A program made the translations under genes and the position numbers. The notes beneath the pieces are model-generated. The model was not told the origin of the DNA. It saw nothing but the letters and a program-made list of their open reading frames with translations, and searched no databases. A DNA stretch of 60,666 bases from Burkholderiales bacterium UBA1834 (GTDB lineage: Bacteria > Pseudomonadota > Gammaproteobacteria > Burkholderiales > Burkholderiaceae_C), in contig DDJC01000001.1 of assembly GCA_002339015.1 (NCBI GenBank), positions 1-60,666 of the forward strand, in the 5' to 3' direction. Shown here piece after piece: positions 8,274 to 15,920 of the stretch; the first letter of the stretch is position 1, and every line of letters starts with the position of its first letter.

Positions 8274-9779
8274 ATGCCCATCTCTGCCCCCCGACCGCTG
8301 AGCGGCGCTGCCACCATGGCGGCGCAGCCAACGGCTCAGACGGCTGGCGCCAGTGCGCCGCTCAATGCGGAGTCTGTGGCGGCCGTGCTGGGCTGCCTGC
8401 GCACGGCCCTGGATGCGCGGGATTGGCAGGGCAGTGCGGCCGAGGTGGTGTCCGAGATCGGGCAGCGGCTGAAATGCCTGCGGGTGTCGATCGGCTGGGT
8501 GGCGGCGGGGCAACTGCGCATCGTCGCCTTGTCCGATGGCGTGGTACTGGCCGAAGGGCAGGCCATTCCTGAACTGAACCAGGCCATGCTGGAGGCCGTC
8601 CATCAGCACACGACGCTGTCGTGGCCGCAGGCCACACGCAATGCCGTGCGCATCACACTGGCCCACCAGAGCCTGTTCAAGGTGCAGGGCCTGGGTGGCG
8701 TGGTCAGCGTGCCGCTGGCGCACAAGGGACGGGTGATCGGCGTGATCACCTGCGAGCGCTCCATCACATCCGATCCCCTGGCCGTGCGGGTGATCGACGA
8801 GGTGGTGCGGGTGGCCTTCGAGCCGCAGGAGATCCGCTGGCTGGAGCAACTGGCCGAAGGCCTGGCCCCCTTGCTGTACCTGCGCTACAAACTGGACCGG
8901 CCTTTCTCGGAGCGTGTGCGTGCCAAGGCCATCGTGCTGGGCTATCGCCTGAAGGACCCGTCCGAGCGCCGCCTGCGTTGGTCGATGCTGGCGGCCATCT
9001 TCCTGTTGACCGTGGGGCTGCTGTGGCCCATGCCCTACCACGTGAGCGCGACGGCCCGCCTGGAGGGGGCCGTACAGCGCGTGCTCAGCGCCGCCCAGGA
9101 CGGCTACTTGCGCGAGGTACATGTCCGGCCCGGCGACGTGGTCAAAGCGGGGCAGTTGCTGGCCGAACTGTCCGATGACGAACTCCAGACCTCCCGCCGG
9201 GCACGCCAGGCCGAGGTGGCGCAGCAGGAGAACGCTTTCGCGGAGGCCTTCGCGCGCGGTGACCGTGCCCAGGCAGCCCAGGCCCAGGCCAAGCTGGCGG
9301 AAGCCAAGGCGCAACTCGGGCTGGTCGAACAGCAGTTGGTGCGTGTGCGCCTGACAGCACCGTTCGATGGTGTAGTGATCCAGGGAGATCTGCGACAGCA
9401 ATTGGGTGGCCCCGTCAAGCGCGGTGAGGCCTTGCTCACGCTGGCGCCTGGTCTGGACTGGCGCGTGATCCTGGAAGTGAGTGAATCCGACGTGGCGCAA
9501 CTCGAGCGCGGCCAACCCGCCTCGCTGCGCCTGGCGGCCATGCCAGGGCAACCGATTGCGCTGGTGCTGGCCCGTGTCACGCCCGTGGCCCACAGCACCG
9601 CCGACGGCGTGCGCTATGAGGTCGAGGCTTGGCCTGCAGGCAAGGGTGCAGGTCTGGCTGGGCTGCGACCCGGCTTGGAGGGGGTGGCCAAGGTCGAGCT
9701 GCCTGCGCGGCCCTTGCTCACCCGCTGGTTCATGCGTGCCTGGGACAAGCTCGGCATGCTGACCTGGTCCTGGTTCTGA
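8274..9779 (+). CDS. GAF-domain HlyD-like membrane fusion protein
   Basis: Protein of 501 aa with an unusual cytoplasmic half. Residues about 55-185 resemble a GAF sensor (GGVVSVPLAHKGRVIGVITCER). One membrane segment lies around 235-253 (LAAIFLLTVGLLWPMPY). The rest is periplasmic HlyD/lipoyl-type: LREVHVRPGDVVKAGQLLAE, an Ala/Gln-rich coiled coil, then VRLTAPFDGVVIQGD. It would bridge an inner-membrane exporter to the envelope and might sense a small molecule inside. The frame is open from a TTG at 8244. The ATG at 8274 is taken but has no clear Shine-Dalgarno, and a TTG at 8262 preceded by GAGGG is also possible. The next gene starts 15 bases downstream. Confidence 0.85.
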   Translation: MPISAPRPLSGAATMAAQPTAQTAGASAPLNAESVAAVLGCLRTALDARDWQGSAAEVVSEIGQRLKCLRVSIGWVAAGQLRIVALSDGVVLAEGQAIPELNQAMLEAVHQHTTLSWPQATRNAVRITLAHQSLFKVQGLGGVVSVPLAHKGRVIGVITCERSITSDPLAVRVIDEVVRVAFEPQEIRWLEQLAEGLAPLLYLRYKLDRPFSERVRAKAIVLGYRLKDPSERRLRWSMLAAIFLLTVGLLWPMPYHVSATARLEGAVQRVLSAAQDGYLREVHVRPGDVVKAGQLLAELSDDELQTSRRARQAEVAQQENAFAEAFARGDRAQAAQAQAKLAEAKAQLGLVEQQLVRVRLTAPFDGVVIQGDLRQQLGGPVKRGEALLTLAPGLDWRVILEVSESDVAQLERGQPASLRLAAMPGQPIALVLARVTPVAHSTADGVRYEVEAWPAGKGAGLAGLRPGLEGVAKVELPARPLLTRWFMRAWDKLGMLTWSWF

Positions 9780-9794
9780 TTCGGCAGGCACGCC

Positions 9795-11963
9795 ATGCAG
9801 GACACTCTCCTGTCTCCTTACTGGTACCGCATCTCGGCGCTGCATCCGCGGCTCAAGCCGCACGTGTCGGTGCGCATGCAGACCACGCGCGGTCAGGCCT
9901 GGTACGTGATGTTCAACCAGGCCACCGGGCGCTACCACCGCGTCAACGCCCAGGCTTATGAACTGGTGGGCCGGCTCGACGGGCGGCACAGCGTGGACGA
10001 GGTCTGGGGCGTGCTGCTTGATCAACTGGGTGACGAGGCGCCCTCGCAGCACGACGTGATCCGCATCCTGGGCCAGATGACCGATGCTGGCCTGATCCAG
10101 GCCGAGGTGGCGCCCGATGTGAGGCAATTGGTCAAGGACGGTAACGAGCGCCAGCGCAAGGAAAAGCGTGCCCGCCTCAATCCGTTTTCCTTCCGGTTGG
10201 GGCTGTTCAACCCGTCGGCCATGCTCGAGCGCCTGGTGCCGCTGGGCAGGCTGTTCTGTAACAGCTGGGCCACGGCCTTCTGGTTCCTCTTGGTGATCGG
10301 GACCACCTGGGCCGTGCTGGCGAACCTGCCGGAAGTGCTGGCCTATGGCCGCCACTACTTCATGTCGCCGGCCTACCTGGCTGCGGCCTGGTTGATCTAC
10401 CCGCTGATGAAGGCCCTGCACGAGTTGGGCCATGCGCTGGCCTTGCGGCGCTATGGCTGCGAGGTGCCCGAGGTGGGGGTGAACTTCTTCATGTTCGTGC
10501 CCATGCCTTATGTGGATGCCAGCTCGTCGAACCGGCTGGTCAACCGCTGGCAGCGTGCGCGCATCAGCGTGGCCGGCATTGGCGTCGAGCTGGCCCTGGC
10601 AGCCCTGGCCGCCATTGTTTGGCTGAACGTGGAAGACGGCTGGGTTCGCCAGGCCAGCTTCGTGGTGATGAGCCTGGGCGGGCTGTCCACACTGCTGTTC
10701 AACGGCAACCCCTTGATGAAGCTCGACGGGTACTACGTGCTCTGCGATGCGCTGGACTTGCCCAACCTGGCCGGCCGCAGCGGCCGGATGATGGGGCAGG
10801 TCTGGCGCACATTGTTCATGGGACTGCTGGGCGTGCGGCGCGATACCTTCGACAACAACGTCACGGCAGCCGATGCGTTCGAGCGCTGGGCCTTGTGGCT
10901 GTATGCGCCGGCCTCTTGGGTGTACCGCGTCGCGGTCAGCGCGCTGATCGTGAGCTGGGCCGCCGACAAGGCGGCCTGGCTTGGTGTGGGCGTGGCCGCA
11001 TGGTCCTTCTGGACCTTGTTCGCCCAGCCCATCTGGGCATGGACGCAGGCACTCGCATCGCAACCCAGTGTCACGGCCATGCGTGGGCGGCTGGTGACGG
11101 CCGTGGGCGGTGCCGTGGTGGTGGGCGCAGCCGCAGCGATGATGGTGCCGCTGCCCTCGTCGCTGGTGGTCGAGGGCATGGTCTGGCTGCCCGACGATGC
11201 CCTGGTGCGTGCCGCGGCCGATGGCGAGGTCGAGACAGTGTGGGCACGCAGCGATACCCCCGTGGAAGAGGGCGCCAGGCTGGTGTCCCTGAAATCACCG
11301 GCGCTCACGGCCCAGCGGGAAGTGCTGCAGGCCCAGATCGAACGCTCGGAGGCCGAGTTCAATGCGTCGTTCGGCAGTGAGCCCTTGAAGATGCGCAATG
11401 CCCAGGATGCCCTGGCGCGTGATCGGGCGACCCTGGCCCAGGTCGATCGGGACTTGGCAGCCAACGTGCTGCGCGCGGGCACGGCGGGCAGGTTCGTGAT
11501 GTCCCGGCAGGAGGATCTGGAAGGCCTGCAGGTGAACCGCGGACAGGTGCTGGCCTATGTGCTCAATGACCGGCCGGCGGTGATCCGCGCCGTTGTACCC
11601 CAGCGGGACATCGACAGCGTGCGCCACCGCTTGCGTTCGGTGCAGGTGATGCTCGATGAATCTCCCGGCCATGCGATGCCGGCGCACCTGCTGCGCGAAG
11701 TGCCGGCCGCTACCGATCGCCTGCCCCAGGCCACCATGGGGGATCGCAAGGGCGGGCGTGTGCCGACCGACCCGTCCGACGAAGAAGGCCTGCGCCCCAT
11801 GGAGCCCACCTATGTGGTGGATGTGCAGCTCAACCACGGGCTGGCACGTGCGGGTGGCCTGGCACGTGTCCGGCTGGACCTGGCGCCGCAAAGCTTGCTG
11901 GATACCGTCCTGCAGCGCCTGCGGCAGTTGCTGCTGCGGCACTTCTCGGACGTGCGGACATGA
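9795..11963 (+). CDS. PqqD-like / M50 zinc protease / HlyD fusion protein
   Basis: Multi-domain membrane protein of 722 aa. Residues about 20-100 look PqqD-like (FNQATGRYHRVNAQAYELVG...VDEVW), a fold that binds leader peptides in other systems. Several membrane segments follow. They carry the site-2 protease (M50) motif HELGH at 209-213 and the distal NPLMKLDGYY with Asp311, the expected third zinc ligand. A further membrane segment near 445 leads to a HlyD/lipoyl-like domain with coiled coil (about 460-722). This combination occurs in putative peptide zinc metalloproteases. The last bases overlap the SecA-like gene as ATGA, so translation is probably coupled. A role in processing and exporting the locus substrate is inferred. 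Confidence 0.88.
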   Translation: MQDTLLSPYWYRISALHPRLKPHVSVRMQTTRGQAWYVMFNQATGRYHRVNAQAYELVGRLDGRHSVDEVWGVLLDQLGDEAPSQHDVIRILGQMTDAGLIQAEVAPDVRQLVKDGNERQRKEKRARLNPFSFRLGLFNPSAMLERLVPLGRLFCNSWATAFWFLLVIGTTWAVLANLPEVLAYGRHYFMSPAYLAAAWLIYPLMKALHELGHALALRRYGCEVPEVGVNFFMFVPMPYVDASSSNRLVNRWQRARISVAGIGVELALAALAAIVWLNVEDGWVRQASFVVMSLGGLSTLLFNGNPLMKLDGYYVLCDALDLPNLAGRSGRMMGQVWRTLFMGLLGVRRDTFDNNVTAADAFERWALWLYAPASWVYRVAVSALIVSWAADKAAWLGVGVAAWSFWTLFAQPIWAWTQALASQPSVTAMRGRLVTAVGGAVVVGAAAAMMVPLPSSLVVEGMVWLPDDALVRAAADGEVETVWARSDTPVEEGARLVSLKSPALTAQREVLQAQIERSEAEFNASFGSEPLKMRNAQDALARDRATLAQVDRDLAANVLRAGTAGRFVMSRQEDLEGLQVNRGQVLAYVLNDRPAVIRAVVPQRDIDSVRHRLRSVQVMLDESPGHAMPAHLLREVPAATDRLPQATMGDRKGGRVPTDPSDEEGLRPMEPTYVVDVQLNHGLARAGGLARVRLDLAPQSLLDTVLQRLRQLLLRHFSDVRT

Positions 11964-13996
11964 CGCCCTGGTCAGCCGGTGCCCGGGCGAGTCGGCCGGG
12001 GCACGCCAGGCCCCATGCGATCTGGTCCAACAGAATTGCCCTGGGAGCACATCTGCCCATACCAGGTTCCGTGCTGGGGCCTTACCCGGAGCGCGAGGCG
12101 CCGGCGCTGTCGTCCAGCCCCATCTGGGCCTGGATGCAGGCCCGCTGGTGCATGCCCGGCCATCCTTCGGCGCGCCGCGGTCGGCGGTTCGTGCAGAGCG
12201 TTCGCCAGGCACAGACGCAGTGGTCGACGTTGTCTCCTGCCGAACTCGATGAGCATCTGGCCCGCCTGAGAGCAGCCTTGTCGGTGCAGGGGTTCACGGA
12301 TGCATTGTCGGCGCGCGCCATGGGCTTGATGTGCCTGCGCGTGGCACAGCAACGCCACTGGCAGGTGCATGAGGTCCAGCTGACGGGCGCCTGGTGGATG
12401 CTGGGCCGGCGGCTCATCGAGATGGCCACGGGCGAAGGCAAGTCGCTCACGGTGGTGCTGGCGGCGGGCGTGGCCGCACTGGCAGGTGTTCCCGTGCATG
12501 TGATGACGGCCAATGACTACCTGGCCCGGCGTGATGCGGAGCAGTGGACCGCGTTGTATGAGTCGCTGGGATTGCGGGTGAGTTGGGTCACCGCAGCCAG
12601 CACGGCGGCCGAACGCCGCCTGGCCTACGAGCACGACGTGGTCTATGTGACCGCCAAGGAAGTGGCCTTCGACCACCTGCGTGACCGTATGGCGCGCGCG
12701 CAGGGCCACGACAGCGATGTGGTGCTGCGCGGCCTGTGCATGAGTGTGATCGATGAGGCCGACAGCATCCTGATCGACGAGGCCTGCACGCCGCTGGTGT
12801 TGTCCCAGGCCCTGCCATCCAGACAGGCCGAGCAGCAGCACCGGCTCTCTCTGTTCCTGGCCCGCCAGATGCAGGTTGGAAGGGATTTCGAGTGGGGAGC
12901 ACAGCATCAGCTGACATGGCGCGATGCTGGTCAGGAGCGCCTGGCGTCACTGGCCGCAAACCTGCAAGGCCCCTGGAAGCTCAAGCGCTACAGAGAGGAG
13001 CAGGTGAGCCTGGCGCTCACAGCGCTGCACGTGTTGCAGCGCGATGCGCACTACCTGTTGCGCGATGGCGAGGTGCACATCATCGATGGCACCACGGAGC
13101 GCCTGGCCATTGGCAGGGCCTGGTCGCGAGGGCTTCACCAGATGGTCTGCATCAAGGAAGGGCTGACGGCCACGCCCGAGACCGACACCGTGTCTCAGAC
13201 CACCTACCAGGAGTTCTTTCCGCGCTACCATCACCTGTGCGGCTTGAGCGGCACCCTGTGGGAAGAGCGGCGTGAACTGCTGGCCATCTATGGTCTGCCT
13301 GTGCTGCGGGTGCCACTCAAGCAACCCGGTCGCCGCCTGGACCTGGGCATGGCGTTGTGCGCGGATGCCCAGTCCAAATGGGCGCTGGTGGCCCAGCGGG
13401 TGGCTCGGCAGGTAGCGCGCGGCCGGGCCGTGCTGGTGGGAACCGACACCGTGGCTGACTCCGAACGACTTTCTGCCGTGCTGCAGGCGCAGGGGCTTGC
13501 GCATCGCGTGCTCAACGCGCGCCATGACGCACAAGAAGGCGACGCCGAGCGCGATGTGATCGAGCAGGCTGGCTTGGCTGGGGCGATCACCGTGGCCACG
13601 CACATGGCGGGGCGTGGCACCGACATTCTGGTGGCAGCGACTGTGCTCGAACGAGGCGGGCTGCATGTGGTGAACACGCATCTCAATGCGTCACGCCGCA
13701 TAGACCGGCAACTGTACGGGCGGGCTGCGCGGCAAGGGCAGCCGGGATCTTTCGAATGCATCCTGGCCTGCTCTGACGAGACGATCCACGCCTGGGCCAG
13801 GCAGGGTTGGAAAGCCTGGCTATTGCGGGTGGCTGCAGGCGACCAGGCAGAGGCGGGGATGTTGGCCACGGGGCTTTGCGGTCTGATTCAGCGCAAGGAG
13901 GGCCGCCGTGCATTCTGGCGCCGCTGGCATCTGCTGCAGATGCAATGGGCGATGAGGCGCCAGTTGGCGTGGGCAGGGCGCGACGGCGGAGGCTGA
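11960..13996 (+). CDS. SecA-like ATPase (divergent, lacks C-terminal tail)
   Basis: Protein of 678 aa containing the SecA DEAD motor. Walker A is MATGEGKS (Lys161), followed by VHVMTANDYLARRDAEQW. Walker B is VIDEADSILIDEACTP (Asp265/Glu266). The second motor domain has VLVGTDTVADSE, ATHMAGRGTDI, GLHVVNTHLNASRRID and GRAARQGQPGS. Housekeeping SecA is about 900 aa; here the region after the second motor domain is only ~60 residues, and the zinc-binding SecB-interaction tail is missing. The first ~80 residues are unrelated to SecA. It begins inside the previous stop (ATGA). It is probably a specialised SecA paralogue dedicated to this locus rather than the general secretion motor. Confidence 0.88.
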   Translation: MTPWSAGARASRPGHARPHAIWSNRIALGAHLPIPGSVLGPYPEREAPALSSSPIWAWMQARWCMPGHPSARRGRRFVQSVRQAQTQWSTLSPAELDEHLARLRAALSVQGFTDALSARAMGLMCLRVAQQRHWQVHEVQLTGAWWMLGRRLIEMATGEGKSLTVVLAAGVAALAGVPVHVMTANDYLARRDAEQWTALYESLGLRVSWVTAASTAAERRLAYEHDVVYVTAKEVAFDHLRDRMARAQGHDSDVVLRGLCMSVIDEADSILIDEACTPLVLSQALPSRQAEQQHRLSLFLARQMQVGRDFEWGAQHQLTWRDAGQERLASLAANLQGPWKLKRYREEQVSLALTALHVLQRDAHYLLRDGEVHIIDGTTERLAIGRAWSRGLHQMVCIKEGLTATPETDTVSQTTYQEFFPRYHHLCGLSGTLWEERRELLAIYGLPVLRVPLKQPGRRLDLGMALCADAQSKWALVAQRVARQVARGRAVLVGTDTVADSERLSAVLQAQGLAHRVLNARHDAQEGDAERDVIEQAGLAGAITVATHMAGRGTDILVAATVLERGGLHVVNTHLNASRRIDRQLYGRAARQGQPGSFECILACSDETIHAWARQGWKAWLLRVAAGDQAEAGMLATGLCGLIQRKEGRRAFWRRWHLLQMQWAMRRQLAWAGRDGGG

Positions 13997-14215
13997 TGCC
14001 CACGCCTTTTTCGCAGGCTGCAGGGTTTTTTTGTCTTTTATTCTGCGTTACGGGGCGCGATAAAGGTACAACATCAAATTGTGCGGCGCGCCTTTTGGTG
14101 CCGGGCCCGCTCGTGAGCGGGGCTCAAGTTTTGCTGTGGCATGCCGATCAGTACCATGAGATGAAAAGTCGATCTGCTTTCAAGCGGACATCGCTTACGT
14201 GAGCCAAGTTTGAAC
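13997..14215. promoter_or_regulatory. Intergenic gap with imperfect inverted repeat, possible promoter region
   Basis: This 219-base gap breaks the otherwise contiguous locus and is visibly less GC-rich than its flanks. It holds a T run at 14025-14032 and an imperfect inverted repeat GTACAA (14066-14071) / TTGTGC (14079-14084) with a 7-base loop. No convincing -35/-10 pair was found. It may contain a separate start site for the downstream adaptor and diguanylate cyclase. Confidence 0.3.
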
Positions 14216-15355
14216 ATGTCCTTACTCAGACCTCTGATGACGGTGATGGCCAGCGCCTCGATGCTGGCATCGGTGCATGCCGAGGTGATGGGTTGCCTGG
14301 TCGAACCCGACCGCGTGGCCGATGTCGGCAGCCAGTCCATCGGGGTGCTCGAGCGCCTGATGGTCGAACGCGGGGATCAGGTGGTATCCGGGCAGGTACT
14401 GGCGCGCCTGTCGGCCCAGGTCGAACGGGCATCGGTGTCGGTGGCCGAGGCCCGCTCCGAAGCGGATGCCGAATTGCGCCAGGCCATTGCCGCGGCGGAA
14501 CTGGCGCAGCGCAAATTGCAGCGTGCCAAGGACCTGCTCAAGCAGGAGTTCGTCTCCGACCAGGCCGTAGATCAGGCGGATGCCGAGTACCGCGTGGCAG
14601 AGCAACGGGTGTCACAGGCCCGCGAATCCCAGAAAGTGGCTCAGCGCGAGTACCGCCTGTCGGCCGCGCAGCTGGGCCAACGTGACGTGCGCAGCCCTTT
14701 CGATGGCATCGTCATCGAGCGCTATCGCACCGAAGGCGAGCGCATCGAGCGCGAGCCGGTGGTGCGGGTGGCCCGCATCGATCCCCTGCGTGTCGAAGCC
14801 ATCGTGCCCGCATCGCAGTTCGGCAGCATCGCCATGGGCCAGGTGGCCACGATCCGCACCGACCTGCCCAACTTCAACGCCCTGTCCGCCAAGGTAGTGC
14901 TGGTCGATCGCGTGATCGATCCGGCCTCCAACAGTTTCCGTGTGCGGCTGACGCTGCCCAACCCCGACAACCGCATTCCGTCCGGCTTGCGCTGCCGGGT
15001 GGATTTCGCTTCATCGTTGCCGCCTGCTGCGCCCTCGGCGCCCACGCAACCCGGCGCGGTCACGCCCACCAAGGCGCCGTTGTCGGCCAAGCCTCCTAAA
15101 GCCCTTCAGACACCCGCCGCCGTCACGCCGCCGCCGCGGGTGCAGCAAGCTGTTGCCCCCCAGACGGCGCCAGACCAGGCGCGCCCCGTCTCTCCGCTGT
15201 CCACACGCCTGGCCACGGCCTCACAGGCCCCCGAGCGGATGCTGGTCAAGCAATACCTGACGTCGAAGGAGCCACGACTCTCCATGTCGTCCCAGTTGTC
15301 CGTGCCACGTTTGTCGTCACTGGATACTGATCGCCCCTTGCTGTCCTTGCGATGA
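14216..15355 (+). CDS. Periplasmic HlyD/RND-type adaptor protein
   Basis: Secreted adaptor of 379 aa. A signal peptide ends near residue 22 (SMLASVHA), followed by a lipoyl half-motif (IGVLERLMVERGDQVVSGQV), a long Glu/Gln/Ala-rich coiled coil (about 60-145), the second lipoyl half (DVRSPFDGIVIERYRTEGE) and a beta-barrel domain. From about residue 265 a Pro/Ala/Thr-rich linker runs to a basic, Ser-rich tail, longer than in ordinary adaptors. The frame opens at a TTG (14210), but the ATG at 14216 gives a proper signal peptide. It lies in the putative export locus and supplies a soluble adaptor in addition to the two membrane-anchored ones. Confidence 0.88.
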   Translation: MSLLRPLMTVMASASMLASVHAEVMGCLVEPDRVADVGSQSIGVLERLMVERGDQVVSGQVLARLSAQVERASVSVAEARSEADAELRQAIAAAELAQRKLQRAKDLLKQEFVSDQAVDQADAEYRVAEQRVSQARESQKVAQREYRLSAAQLGQRDVRSPFDGIVIERYRTEGERIEREPVVRVARIDPLRVEAIVPASQFGSIAMGQVATIRTDLPNFNALSAKVVLVDRVIDPASNSFRVRLTLPNPDNRIPSGLRCRVDFASSLPPAAPSAPTQPGAVTPTKAPLSAKPPKALQTPAAVTPPPRVQQAVAPQTAPDQARPVSPLSTRLATASQAPERMLVKQYLTSKEPRLSMSSQLSVPRLSSLDTDRPLLSLR

Positions 15356-15358
15356 GAT

Positions 15359-15920
15359 TCCTATGTTCCGGGAGTCGTCGACATCGAGGAACTCGAAGCG
15401 CGGTTGCTCTATGCCGCGGACCTGGCCCAGGCCGCAGGATTGCCATGCCCTGCGCCGTGCGCCACGCAGGGGGCTGAACAAGCCGCGTCAGCTTTGCTGA
15501 GCCTGCGGCAGGCTTGGTGGTGGGGCGCCCGAGAATCGCCCGCCGCTGCAGCCTGTTCCGGGTATGCAGGGGGGCACGCTGCCTACACGGATCCCGTTCA
15601 ATGCACAATCCGTGGAGGAATCCCGCTTGGCGGTGCTTGATTCTCCCGTCATGCAGGGCTCGAGTGTGGCATTGTCGGTGGGCGCGGTCTGGTGGACCGC
15701 CCGGGCAGCCGGCCTGATGAGCAGCATGAGGGTCACCGTGCCTGCCTGGCGCACCATCGACCCCATGCCGGTGATGGGCGGATCGGTGCCGCCTGACGCC
15801 GAAGGCGACGCAAGCAGCAACGGCCAGGTCACCGACGAGCAAAGCGCCATGGAGGCGCAGGCGGCCGACATGTTCAGTGCCGTCGATGTGTTGAAGGGCG
15901 AGACGGAAGGGATTGGATGA
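15359..15920 (+). pseudogene. Frameshifted remnant of a giant LEPR-XLL-type surface protein
   Basis: Two parts typical of very large repetitive surface proteins survive, in different frames and with nothing between them. At 15374-15430, right after an ATG at 15364 in another frame, the sequence encodes IEELEARLLYAADL, close to the N-terminal LEPR-XLL motif (LEPRLLLSADL type). From about 15501 to 15920 a second frame encodes ALSVGAVWWTARAAGL, a hydrophobic segment, then VPAWRTIDPMPVMG and an acidic tail. This matches my recollection of C-terminal anchors of such proteins. The huge middle is gone. An alternative is a small functional gene starting at the ATG at 15564. The final TGA overlaps the start of the diguanylate cyclase as ATGA. 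Confidence 0.6.

Noticed and set aside
8133..11063. A 976-codon minus-strand open frame opposite the adaptor and protease genes
   Set aside because: Composition is antisense-like (His, Gln and Arg rich) and it contradicts two well-supported plus-strand genes.
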